DNA of 9,046 nt. It comes from an uncultured bacterium (GTDB taxonomy: Bacteria > Patescibacteriota > Dojkabacteria > CALFHW01). Below are positions 1 through 7,616 of this stretch, piece after piece. Within the stretch, counting starts at the first letter, position 1. Every line of letters begins with the position of its first letter. The DNA is taken from assembly GCA_937876695.1 (NCBI GenBank), contig CALFHW010000004.1, forward strand, positions 1 to 9,046, written 5' to 3'. The notes under the pieces were generated by a model. It was not told the DNA's origin. It ran no database searches and saw nothing but the letters and a program-made list of their open reading frames with translations. The position numbers and the translations under genes are program-made.

Positions 1-42
1 AGCCAGTATCTCGATATCCTCAGCCTTGAAATCTTTATCCAT
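1..42 (-). CDS. N-terminal fragment of a minus-strand gene (possibly GyrB/ParE-like)
   Basis: Reading the minus strand, an ATG at 42-40 opens a frame that stays open to the window edge and gives MDKDFKAEDIEILA, only 14 residues. No Shine-Dalgarno sequence precedes it, but a TATCAT -10-like hexamer (plus positions 50-55) lies 7 nt upstream of the ATG, which would fit a leaderless start like others in this window. The 'xAEDIEIL' string resembles the segment just before the conserved GLEPVRKRPGMYIG block at the N-terminus of DNA gyrase B and topoisomerase IV ParE subunits. That block would fall outside the window, so this identity is a guess from a very short match. That a coding start is present here is more credible than the name. 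It diverges from the giant gene at 165. Confidence 0.4.
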   Translation of the reverse strand, partial: MDKDFKAEDIEILA

Positions 43-49
43 GGGGATG

Positions 50-55
50 ATGATA
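50..55 (-). promoter_or_regulatory. Candidate -10 box of the leftward gene
   Basis: On the minus strand these six bases read TATCAT, one mismatch from TATAAT. Seven bases separate the box from the ATG at 42-40, so transcription would begin at or next to the start codon. No convincing -35 hexamer is visible. The argument rests on the same geometry recurring at 154-165 and 7605-7617 on the other strand. Confidence 0.3.
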
Positions 56-77
56 ACTGTTTGCGCGCAGGGGTGCA

Positions 78-91
78 GTGACCTCGGTCAC
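78..91. promoter_or_regulatory. Inverted repeat GTGACC-TC-GGTCAC, candidate operator
   Basis: Perfect 6-bp arms flank a 2-bp centre in the 122-bp gap between two divergent genes. If both genes are leaderless, as their -10 boxes suggest, this repeat is in neither transcript. A protein-binding operator or shared control site then explains it better than an RNA hairpin does. No known regulator is assigned. Confidence 0.4.
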
Positions 92-95
92 CTTC

Positions 96-112
96 ATTAG
101 CTCATCGCTAAT
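96..112. promoter_or_regulatory. Inverted repeat ATTAGC-TCATC-GCTAAT, candidate operator
   Basis: Perfect 6-bp arms flank a 5-bp spacer, starting 4 bp after the neighbouring inverted repeat at 78-91. The two arms are about 11 bp apart centre to centre, roughly one helical turn, as is common for dimeric DNA-binding proteins. It lies about 40 bp upstream of the -10 box of the giant gene. It could also be chance, since one 6-bp repeat is not rare in itself. Confidence 0.35.
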
Positions 113-150
113 ATGGTAATACTACAGGCTAGATTCTTTATATAGAGTCA

Positions 151-159
151 TGATATAAT
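151..159 (+). promoter_or_regulatory. Extended -10 promoter element of the giant gene, probably leaderless
   Basis: TGATATAAT contains a perfect TATAAT (154-159) preceded by the TGn extension. The ATG at 165 follows after only 5 bp, so the transcript would begin at or very near the start codon, and no Shine-Dalgarno sequence is present. No good -35 hexamer is seen at 16-19 bp spacing, which an extended -10 can tolerate. The identical nonamer precedes rpsP. Confidence 0.6.
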
Positions 160-164
160 TCAGT

Positions 165-3100
165 ATGGGGATGTCATTAATAGAAAGTCTTATAACTCAA
201 GTAGCAGGGGAAAAGCACGAAATTGTCATCCGAAATGGAGTGGTTTCCGATCGAACCCAAACTGGAGCTAACCATCCAAGTCTGAGCTATTTTAATGAAA
301 TCGTAGAACACCCAGTCTTTTTAGACTTAGCCCAAGACCCCACACACCTAGGTGTTATCTCTGAGCTAGAAGTAAAACTAGAGGACAGCGGGGATAGCCT
401 AAATTCTCCATATGTCGATCTAAAGAAGCAGAACGCGACCTCCGCGAAAAAAACCGTTGTACTTACTACAGGGTTTCTTAGGCATCTAGACTCCTGGCTG
501 AAAGACTGCTATGAAGGACAGGGAATAAACCAGAGTACGATCCTGTGTATATTACTGCATGAAGCTGTGGGTCATAAGTTCAGAAACGACAAACATACTG
601 AAGAATATGTAGCAGATGCTGAAGCCATCTATACAATGGGAGTGATGTGCAATGAATATCTAGAAGGCAAAAGCACACTATATGTGGATCCATGGGAATA
701 CGAAAGAATGCTGACGGCATTTACATCATATGAACGCAAAACGGGGGAACCGCTGATGTCAACACATCCTCATGCGACCTCCAGACTTGAAAAAGCTAGA
801 TCAACCCTAAAAAACACTGAAGTAGAATTCCCAAATATCCAGAAACGTCTCAATCAAACTTCCGGTGAGGGGAAGCAAACTGCTGAAAAAGTAGCCAAAA
901 TGCTGCAGATATCTCCGGCAATTGAGCTGCAGAGATCGCTGTTTGTTTCAGATGCAACAGATCTATATACGCAAACTTTAAGGGCTCAGAATTATACTGA
1001 TTTCTGGCACAAACTTACACTCCTGGATACTCGTAAAGTCAGCGAGGTAGCCATTCAAGAATCCGTGGACATTTCTAGTAACGCCCTTTTGTTGTCTAAG
1101 CTGCTGGTTATTGTCAAAGCTTTGAATGCATTCCCCACTCTGCAAGCTGCCAGACAAAACAGAACCGAGGATTTTGGCGAAGACATCAATCTACACATAA
1201 ATGAACGGCATGTCGACGAAACTAGGCGTTTGCAAAAAGTAATAGGTTTTGCAATGAAGGATGGTAAAAAGCTTGCAGACTACTCAAACTACCTGGGCTT
1301 GAACCCAGATGGGCAGCAGCAGTGGAAAGTGCAGGGGGAACCCACTGAGATAGATGGGATACTTATCACCGGTTTATTTAACAATATGTTAGGTAGCCTT
1401 ACAGATAGATACTTAAGAAGAGAATCCGAAACACAGAGTAAACCTATGGACGAAATTGTACCTGATCCTAAATTATTCTCAGCCTTGAAGGCATGGGAAT
1501 TCGACCCAGCGAATAGATCTGCTTACCAAATTTTTAGCGGAGAACAGCTAAAGGCCAAACAGACCATAAGTGGAGCCAAAAGACAGGATTTACTTGACTG
1601 GCTGAGCTATGAATCCACTAAAGGCGATTTTCCAGCTGAATACTCATATAGGGAGGCATCTCTGGCCACTATCATTAACCTAGCTAGGGAGCTATCTGCT
1701 AGCAATGACCCACATCAAAAAGATTTTTATCAAAATGTCGTTGAGGCTTTGGCGGCGGTTGGCTCAGAGGTTACCCAACAGCAAAGAAATCTAGACTTTT
1801 TACCACATCAGATATACCGTTATGCTTTTATTGATAACGATCCGGAATACACCGGAATAATGAACGCTGCCATAGCTGAACGTAAAAAAATAAAAGGGGT
1901 TGCCCATAAGCCATTAGCATGCATTCCACGCGATTTCAACTCTCCAGAGATGCTTCACAACACTCACTTAGCTATCGCGACAGCTATTAGAACAAGCGCA
2001 AGCACTGCCATGACCCCATTAGCAGCCGAAGATATTGAAGATAAGCTAATGGAACTAAATGGCGAAGGTCTGCAGGATTGGACCGAAGAGGAAATCAGTC
2101 TGATCAGAATGACATTGAAAGGTGACATTTCAAGTATTCGACATTTTATCGACAAATATGATTACAAATATCTTATAGAATTATATGTCAGATCCAAGCT
2201 AGTTCTTCTACCTCAAGGTAAATCTCGTAGAACAAAAGCCTCGATGGATGATAAATTTGCACCAGCGGATGGCTACGAAATTGCCAACTTACTCAAAAAG
2301 CCCGGATTCCCGCAATCACAAAATAGCATTAATATGGTCGATTTTGAGTACAACTTATTGGGAGATCTACGCAATGAATTGATATACGGGGTATTCAGAA
2401 AGCTCTTACCTCCAGAGTGCCTAGAACAACAGTCTGGCATTGAGTATGACCTCAGAGAGAAATACGACAGTATCTATAAATACTTTGACGACGTAATCTC
2501 CCGAAATATTACACACCTAGCTGAGACTCATAATAAAGTGCCAAATATCGAAGAGCTCTACAGTCTGTCTGTACATATGGGGATAGGCTCCTGGCTTTTG
2601 ACCTCCGGAAGGATAGATAAATTCTATTATAAAGACGGAAGCTATTTAAACAAACTACTCTCTAATGGCGATTACAATGATGAGAACACGGCACGCGAAA
2701 TTAGAGGTGGGCGGTCCTTGATGAGAGATAATCCTCCCTCACTTGAGACCCTTCGAAAGTTATTAGATGCAAAAGTATTTGATATTTTCGAAATAATGCA
2801 ATTTGTTAATGTCGGTTTGACAAAAAAGAACTTCGACGCCTCTGATCCGCTAATTATCGAAATGATTACCTCGCAGCTGGAGCTAAGTGTTGCCAAAACT
2901 CTAAGTGCAAAGGTGGAGTCGGAGTCCAAAAAACACTACAGCGAATTTGTCTCTCTAGCCAGTACTCTCAAAAGCTATGTATATTTTGGGAATGAGCATA
3001 ACCACTCTGAATTAGAGAAAGCACACGGTAAATGCAAATATAGGCACTCTAGTTTCAGCCCATACGACTATATGGCGGATAGTTTCATGAGATTCACAAA

Positions 3101-6038
3101 TCTCCTAGCTGAAAAAGGGCTACCACTGCCTGCAGAAGTCTTGGTTGCAAATCTGGAGTTACTTGCGTTTGAGGAAAGACCCCTAATCGAGGCCCAGTTA
3201 AACAGATTGCAAAGCATGAGTCTGCTGGCAGAAGATGGCAAAATAGGTGTAGCCAAATGGCGCCCTATAAATGCCGAACTAATCAATCTTGCTTTGGATG
3301 TAATAGCCTCAGACGGAGGCGTAGTTTCTGATGAACTACTCATGCTTCTCGATAACATAGATAAGATTAAAGGTAGGAATTTCACAGGTAGTGCCAATAC
3401 TATGAGACTGAAATTGTTGACCAGAGCCTTGGGTATTTACGATACTCAAGATCTAAATGAATTGGAGGTGGCACGCTCACCATTTAGTGATTTTCGGACA
3501 GCAGTCCATGAGCAAAGAGTTGCCAGAAAAGTATGTGCTCAGATTGCCCAGAAATTCAACTCTTTTGAGAACACAGAAGCTATCGCTGATGGCCTAAACC
3601 TTGTTTCCCAGGCATTCCCAACAGCTGCAGCCTATAGAGGCGAGCTCTTAGCCTATCTATGGTCTATCGCGGAGTTCTACAAACCTGAGATTGCAAACGC
3701 GATCTTACCACAGCTAATAAATGCGCCTGAATTCGGCCAAGAAACAAACTATTTATTTGCCAGAGCCCAAATATCTTCCGCAGATTCTCAGAGCTATTCT
3801 GGTTCGTTTGGAAGAAGAAGCTCAAAAGTGAACCCTAGGAGAATAGCTCGGATCAAAGGAAAACACTTTTTTGCAGATGAAATTGATAAAAAACCCAACA
3901 CGCGCAGATTTCATTTCAATAGCGCCTATAGGTTTCCATTCACCAACGGCACCATGACTGATATGGATAGTTGCTCGTTTGTAGAGTATGCTGTGTCTAA
4001 GCAGCTACTGCTTTTTGATGAACAAATCCATGCTTCTATGAATAGTGGATCTATACTTGCGCCTTTAGAGCTTATTGCCACTATAGCAAATGGACAAATG
4101 CATTCGCCTGTGGAGATGTATATGGAGTTCATCATTAGGAAGATACTTGGGAATGAAGATATAAATATGGATTTGGAAACCCTAACCAAGATCGAAACCG
4201 ACTACCTTAGACGTTTTTCTGGAAAAACATTGGCAGAGAGTGGCTTAATGGAACAACTTCTTGAACGTACCATCCGAGTCAAAACTGCTACTGATAAAAA
4301 TCCTTTACTGGACTTCAACTCCGGTTTCGAGTTAATTACTAAATATTTAACTACCGCCTCGAGCAGACGAAATAACTTCCTGGATAGGCTTCAACTCGAA
4401 TGTAGTCCCACTCCCGAACAACTATACGTGTTACAGACATTCTACCTCGAGGAAACGGGTAATTCAGTTAAGGATGGAGAATCCAAATCAAAGTTTCTAA
4501 CAGATATTGAAAACTTATCACAACTGTCTGAAGAGCAGAAAGGTAAGCTCTTGCTGTATATCCTGGGTGATGATAATTCAGTTCCAGACGGCGAAATGAT
4601 AACTGATTACCTAAGTGCAAAGCGAACTGATGCGACCATCTTTAGACATGGATTTCAAGCGGCAACCAACTGGGAAAGAACCGAAGTAATTTATAGGCTA
4701 CTGGTCGGACCTAGGGGGAAATTAGACGATAATACTGACCCAACTATTCGTCGCAAGTTCTGTAATGATTTAGCAAATGTGGTAATTCCAGATAATTCCC
4801 AAAAATCAAGTAAAAACCTCTCCCATTATAGAAAAGTACTAGCAGCTGGATTTAACTCAGTGCCAAACCATATGGCCTCGGAGATGCTCTCCGCCATAGC
4901 AAATAAGAGAGTTGAACTTGCACAAAGCGGATTAGAGCTTAATGATGATGATTTGGCATTTATTGCCCTACAAAGTATCGTCACTGGCCCCAAGATTGGC
5001 CAGCTAATAAGTGATACACCGGGTCTTGGGAAAGAAGTACAGAAAGCTTTTCGCAGTAGTATGTGGAATAACATGGTGATAAAACCCAGCGAGATATTGA
5101 GAGTATGGGATGCCGAGAAAAGAGCTGGCTTCTTCCCAGATGTGGAAATAATACAATTTGTCCGAAGCCTTGGCAGTGCCGGAGTATCGCAAGCATATGA
5201 AGTATTAGTAAGAGTTAGGAATGCAGACAATGACTATTCTGAAGAAAGGATTGCTATGAAATGCGTCAAGCCTCAAATTGTAGCTAGCGGAGTGGTAGCT
5301 CGTGAAATTGACTGTATACCAGGATTTCTGACAGAGCTAAAACTATATGGTTATGAGCCAGATATACCCAAAGCCTTCCCGCAGCTAGTGCAGAATGTCA
5401 TCACCCAGGAAAGAAATAAGCTTTTGGAAGCTGATTTCCAAGAGAGATACACAAGTTATAGACGGGCAAAAGGCAGTAAACATTTTGGAGTGATGGAGGT
5501 ATACGGAAGCAGTAGATTCATTATATTTGAGGAATTAAACCCAAATGATGTCCAGGCCAAGGTCGGCGTTTCCAAAGATGTGTCTTTGGCAATCTTACAA
5601 GGAGTGCTTGAAGATATAAAGGATGATAACTGCCCTGGACTACACTTAGATCTGCACCTGGGGAACATATTCACCGATATGCGCATCATCGATTTTGGCT
5701 TCATAGTAGACTTTTCGCAAAGGCCTGAACTTAGAGAGGCCTATCGTAACCTAGTAGGCGGGCTGGCGACGGGAAACCAAAAAAGGCTAATCAGCGCTCT
5801 GAAGTCGATGGGTATAGATGACACCACGGGCTTAAAAATCCAGCCAGGGCTATTCACAGCTAAAAACCTAGAATCCTTTAGACAGCTCGTCAATAACCAA
5901 ACGGATGATACAAAGCTAATTGATTTGTATAAAGCGATGTGGCTGATGTACAGGTTGCAAGCTCATTATGACGTCATAAAGGGTCATCCAATTTTGCTAG
6001 CAAAAGTTGCCGCTAAACTAAGCAAGCTAGTAATTTAA
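165..6038 (+). CDS. Giant protein with N-terminal M48-like metallopeptidase and C-terminal ABC1/UbiB-like kinase domains
   Basis: A 1957-residue protein, uninterrupted, with no evident signal peptide or long hydrophobic membrane segment, so probably cytosolic. Residues about 95-215 carry the M48 zinc-peptidase pattern: TTGFL before the helix, HEAVGH at 132-137 (two His ligands and catalytic Glu133), EYVAD at 147-151 (Glu147 as likely third ligand) and THPHATSRL from 200. Residues about 1600-1900 carry the ABC1/UbiB atypical kinase motifs in order: KIGQ 1610-1613, SAGVSQ 1671-1676 in place of the Ala-rich loop, nucleotide-contacting Lys1699, ERNKLLEADF 1749-1758, HLDLHLGN 1827-1834 and DFG 1843-1845. 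The roughly 1,370 residues between look largely helical, and I recognise no domain there. M48 proteins cleave peptides. ABC1 proteins bind or hydrolyse ATP, best known in ubiquinone biosynthesis, for which nothing in this window gives context. ATG 165 is chosen by promoter position; ATG 171 is an alternative. The biological role is unknown. Confidence 0.85.
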   Translation: MGMSLIESLITQVAGEKHEIVIRNGVVSDRTQTGANHPSLSYFNEIVEHPVFLDLAQDPTHLGVISELEVKLEDSGDSLNSPYVDLKKQNATSAKKTVVLTTGFLRHLDSWLKDCYEGQGINQSTILCILLHEAVGHKFRNDKHTEEYVADAEAIYTMGVMCNEYLEGKSTLYVDPWEYERMLTAFTSYERKTGEPLMSTHPHATSRLEKARSTLKNTEVEFPNIQKRLNQTSGEGKQTAEKVAKMLQISPAIELQRSLFVSDATDLYTQTLRAQNYTDFWHKLTLLDTRKVSEVAIQESVDISSNALLLSKLLVIVKALNAFPTLQAARQNRTEDFGEDINLHINERHVDETRRLQKVIGFAMKDGKKLADYSNYLGLNPDGQQQWKVQGEPTEIDGILITGLFNNMLGSLTDRYLRRESETQSKPMDEIVPDPKLFSALKAWEFDPANRSAYQIFSGEQLKAKQTISGAKRQDLLDWLSYESTKGDFPAEYSYREASLATIINLARELSASNDPHQKDFYQNVVEALAAVGSEVTQQQRNLDFLPHQIYRYAFIDNDPEYTGIMNAAIAERKKIKGVAHKPLACIPRDFNSPEMLHNTHLAIATAIRTSASTAMTPLAAEDIEDKLMELNGEGLQDWTEEEISLIRMTLKGDISSIRHFIDKYDYKYLIELYVRSKLVLLPQGKSRRTKASMDDKFAPADGYEIANLLKKPGFPQSQNSINMVDFEYNLLGDLRNELIYGVFRKLLPPECLEQQSGIEYDLREKYDSIYKYFDDVISRNITHLAETHNKVPNIEELYSLSVHMGIGSWLLTSGRIDKFYYKDGSYLNKLLSNGDYNDENTAREIRGGRSLMRDNPPSLETLRKLLDAKVFDIFEIMQFVNVGLTKKNFDASDPLIIEMITSQLELSVAKTLSAKVESESKKHYSEFVSLASTLKSYVYFGNEHNHSELEKAHGKCKYRHSSFSPYDYMADSFMRFTNLLAEKGLPLPAEVLVANLELLAFEERPLIEAQLNRLQSMSLLAEDGKIGVAKWRPINAELINLALDVIASDGGVVSDELLMLLDNIDKIKGRNFTGSANTMRLKLLTRALGIYDTQDLNELEVARSPFSDFRTAVHEQRVARKVCAQIAQKFNSFENTEAIADGLNLVSQAFPTAAAYRGELLAYLWSIAEFYKPEIANAILPQLINAPEFGQETNYLFARAQISSADSQSYSGSFGRRSSKVNPRRIARIKGKHFFADEIDKKPNTRRFHFNSAYRFPFTNGTMTDMDSCSFVEYAVSKQLLLFDEQIHASMNSGSILAPLELIATIANGQMHSPVEMYMEFIIRKILGNEDINMDLETLTKIETDYLRRFSGKTLAESGLMEQLLERTIRVKTATDKNPLLDFNSGFELITKYLTTASSRRNNFLDRLQLECSPTPEQLYVLQTFYLEETGNSVKDGESKSKFLTDIENLSQLSEEQKGKLLLYILGDDNSVPDGEMITDYLSAKRTDATIFRHGFQAATNWERTEVIYRLLVGPRGKLDDNTDPTIRRKFCNDLANVVIPDNSQKSSKNLSHYRKVLAAGFNSVPNHMASEMLSAIANKRVELAQSGLELNDDDLAFIALQSIVTGPKIGQLISDTPGLGKEVQKAFRSSMWNNMVIKPSEILRVWDAEKRAGFFPDVEIIQFVRSLGSAGVSQAYEVLVRVRNADNDYSEERIAMKCVKPQIVASGVVAREIDCIPGFLTELKLYGYEPDIPKAFPQLVQNVITQERNKLLEADFQERYTSYRRAKGSKHFGVMEVYGSSRFIIFEELNPNDVQAKVGVSKDVSLAILQGVLEDIKDDNCPGLHLDLHLGNIFTDMRIIDFGFIVDFSQRPELREAYRNLVGGLATGNQKRLISALKSMGIDDTTGLKIQPGLFTAKNLESFRQLVNNQTDDTKLIDLYKAMWLMYRLQAHYDVIKGHPILLAKVAAKLSKLVI

Positions 6039-6040
6039 AT

Positions 6041-6056
6041 GTGGGCAAATGCTCGC
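6041..6056 (+). terminator. Weak hairpin after the giant gene
   Basis: GTGGGC-aaat-GCTCGC can form a 6-bp stem, including two G-U wobbles, starting 2 bases after the stop codon. No T-run follows, so it is not a classical intrinsic terminator. It is the only candidate 3'-end structure before the rpmF promoter. Confidence 0.2.
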
Positions 6057-6075
6057 AATCTAATGTGAAACATTG

Positions 6076-6081
6076 TATAAT
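6076..6081 (+). promoter_or_regulatory. -10 box of the rpmF-nusB-rnc promoter
   Basis: A perfect TATAAT lies 34 bp upstream of the rpmF ATG, giving a predicted leader of about 28 nt that contains the ribosome binding site AGGA at 6105-6108, 7 nt before the ATG. The -35 region is weak (CTCGCA at 6052-6057 with an 18-bp spacer matches three of six). A small inverted repeat, AATGT-gaa-ACATT at 6062-6074, sits in the spacer. Confidence 0.55.
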
Positions 6082-6115
6082 TGCATCTGTAATAGTTAAC
6101 TTTTAGGAAAAAAAC

Positions 6116-6298
6116 ATGCCAGCAGTACCAAAGAAAAGAGGCAGTAAGGCCAGACGAGACCGCAGAAGGGCACACGATAGCTTAACAGCAGTCAATACAG
6201 TAGTTGATAAAGTTAGCGGCGAACTCCGCAGACAACACCACATTGATGCATCTACCGGCACCTACAAGGGTCGTAAGCTGATGAAGCCTAAAGCCTAA
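6116..6298 (+). CDS. rpmF: 50S ribosomal protein L32 (bL32), zinc-free form
   Basis: A 60-residue basic protein, the usual length for bL32, a component of the large ribosomal subunit. The N-terminal AVPKKRGSKARRDRRRAH is the diagnostic L32 block, and TGTYKGRKL near residues 47-55 matches the C-terminal GYYKGR block. Zinc-binding L32 proteins carry two CxxC pairs; here the corresponding stretches read DKVS (31-34) and DAST (44-47), and the protein has no cysteine at all, so it is a zinc-independent (C-minus) form. An AGGA ribosome binding site with 7-nt spacing supports the start. It is the first gene of the cluster, and nusB begins 14 bases after its stop. Confidence 0.95.
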   Translation: MPAVPKKRGSKARRDRRRAHDSLTAVNTVVDKVSGELRRQHHIDASTGTYKGRKLMKPKA

Positions 6299-6312
6299 AG
6301 GTTTTCAATTTA

Positions 6313-6885
6313 ATGCCCAACCACATGCCCAGCTCAAATAAAAACCAGAGCTCTAAGAGGTCAGATCAAAATGACTCCGAAGATTCTCATGATTCTTTAG
6401 ACAACAGGCATATAATCAGGCAAATGATAGTACAAAGGCTCTACGAGACAGACTACCAGAGCGACCATATCACCGAAAAGATAGCCGTTGAGGCTGATTA
6501 CGAGGACACACTAGAGTTTTATACCATTTCACCTAAGCTGGCGCGCAAGTTGCGTAAAGCCGAAGATACTGTTCTGAAGATTGTGGGACAAATTCGCAAG
6601 GCGCAGAAAAAAATCGACGCCATGATCACTAAGCACGCCCCAGCCTGGCCACTTTCCCAGATAAATAAGGTGGATTTACAGATTATTCGTCTGGCAATTC
6701 TCGAAGGTTTTATGAGCGCAGAAGTTGCGCCCAGAATTGCCATAGATGAGGCTATTGAGCTAGCTAGGGACTTTGGGGGAGAGAGCGATATCAAGTTTGT
6801 CAGCGGCGTTTTAGGCTCGATTTACAACGAAGCAAATACTAAATCTATTAAATCAGATAAGAAAAAAGTAAAAGAAGAGAAATAA
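6313..6885 (+). CDS. nusB: Transcription antitermination factor NusB
   Basis: A 190-residue protein. NusB pairs with NusE (S10) on boxA RNA to support antitermination of rRNA transcription. The family fold is visible from about residue 32 (RHIIRQMIVQRLYETDY, the first helix block) to about 172. The most diagnostic part is the C-terminal half: VDLQIIRLAILEG at 120-132, AIDEAIELARDFGGES at 143-158 and KFVSGVLGSIYNE at 161-173. At 190 residues it is longer than the typical 130-160. The excess is a polar, Ser/Asn/Asp-rich N-terminal tail of about 31 residues and a Lys-rich C-terminal tail, both probably disordered. AAAGG at 6297-6301 lies 11 nt before the ATG, a long spacing, and an in-frame ATG at 6325 is an alternative start. 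It lies between rpmF and rnc in one transcription unit. Confidence 0.92.
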   Translation: MPNHMPSSNKNQSSKRSDQNDSEDSHDSLDNRHIIRQMIVQRLYETDYQSDHITEKIAVEADYEDTLEFYTISPKLARKLRKAEDTVLKIVGQIRKAQKKIDAMITKHAPAWPLSQINKVDLQIIRLAILEGFMSAEVAPRIAIDEAIELARDFGGESDIKFVSGVLGSIYNEANTKSIKSDKKKVKEEK

Positions 6886-6905
6886 TTAACGGAAGGTGAA
6901 ATAAC

Positions 6906-7604
6906 ATGCATAATCAAGACACAAAAAATTTAGAAGTCGAAATCGGCTACAGTTTTACTAACCAGGAGCTGCTAGTAACTGCCTTGACTCACAGATCGTT
7001 TCTAAATGAGCAGAGGTTAGAATTTGTGGGCAACAACGAACGACTCGAGTTTCTGGGAGACGCAGTGCTGGAGCTCGTTACTACCGAGCTGCTATTTCAC
7101 ACTTATCCAGGTAGACCTGAGGGAGAGCTAACTAGCTTTAGAGCCGCTTTAGTACGGACTGAAAGCTTAGCTGAGACCGCAGAAGTTATTGGGATTGGGC
7201 AGTTTATCCGCATGAGTAAGGGCGAAGAAGCCACCGGCGGCAGAACTAGACAGTACATTCTAGCCAATTCCATAGAGGCATTAATTGGAGCAATATACCT
7301 AGACAGCGGCTACAGCCAAGCCAAAAAATTCGTCGATAGTTTTATCGGCAAGAAATTAAATGCAATTGTAGAACAAAGATTAGATATCGATGCTAAGTCA
7401 AAGCTGCAAGAAATTGCTCAAGAAAAGTTCAAGTACACGCCTACTTACGAGGTATCCGATCAGCACGGTCCAGACCACGATCGGGTGTTTACCGTACGTG
7501 CGATCATCAACGGTGAAAACTATGGAGAAGGGCAGGGCAAGAGCAAACAAGAAGCAGAACAGGCAGCCGCCAAAGAAGCACTTAGCAAAATTACAAATCT
7601 CTGA
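6906..7604 (+). CDS. rnc: Ribonuclease III
   Basis: A 232-residue double-strand-specific endoribonuclease, normal family length; it processes rRNA precursors and structured mRNAs as a dimer with Mg ions. The catalytic domain (about 8-155) contains the signature NERLEFLGD at 44-52, giving the acidic residues Glu45, Glu48 and Asp52, and the second motif ANSIEALIGAIYLDSG at 120-135 with Glu124. In E. coli the second motif has Asp where this protein has Asn121; some family members may tolerate this, but it is notable. The double-stranded RNA-binding domain follows (about 162-231) with KSKLQEIAQE and a C-terminal KQEAEQAAAKEAL helix. The start is well supported by GGAAGGTGA at 6891-6899, 6 nt before the ATG. 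Its TGA stop forms part of the rpsP promoter. Confidence 0.96.
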   Translation: MHNQDTKNLEVEIGYSFTNQELLVTALTHRSFLNEQRLEFVGNNERLEFLGDAVLELVTTELLFHTYPGRPEGELTSFRAALVRTESLAETAEVIGIGQFIRMSKGEEATGGRTRQYILANSIEALIGAIYLDSGYSQAKKFVDSFIGKKLNAIVEQRLDIDAKSKLQEIAQEKFKYTPTYEVSDQHGPDHDRVFTVRAIINGENYGEGQGKSKQEAEQAAAKEALSKITNL

Positions 7605-7610
7605 TATAAT
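7582..7610 (+). promoter_or_regulatory. rpsP promoter with extended -10, probably leaderless
   Basis: TTAGCA (7582-7587, four of six matches to TTGACA), a 17-bp spacer, and TATAAT (7605-7610) preceded by TGa. The rpsP ATG begins 7 bp after the -10 box, so the first transcribed base should be the A of the start codon or next to it. The promoter lies in the last codons of rnc, and the rnc TGA stop (7602-7604) supplies the TG extension. It would let rpsP and khpA be expressed independently of the upstream genes. Confidence 0.65.
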
Positions 7611-7616
7611 AACTTC

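Noticed and set aside
4981..5196. Additional overlapping minus-strand frames of 62-71 codons in the kinase-domain region
   Set aside because: Several frames are open at once opposite the ABC1 motifs; the plus-strand motifs show which frame is coding.
1964..5704. Several minus-strand open frames of 60-134 codons inside the giant gene
   Set aside because: They lie wholly inside a strongly supported coding frame, have Ser/Leu/Ile-rich shadow composition, lack ribosome binding sites and show no recognisable domain.
5992..6005. Perfect palindrome TTTTGCTAGCAAAA near the end of the giant gene
   Set aside because: It lies inside the coding frame before the stop codon with no loop or T-run arranged as a terminator; probably incidental.
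165..6038. Idea that the giant gene is an anti-phage defence protein
   Set aside because: Size and enzyme fusion alone do not show this; there are no defence-type neighbours or mobile element traces, and it sits next to a ribosomal operon.
6519..6794. Minus-strand 91-codon frame inside nusB
   Set aside because: Shadow of the conserved C-terminal half of NusB on the opposite strand.
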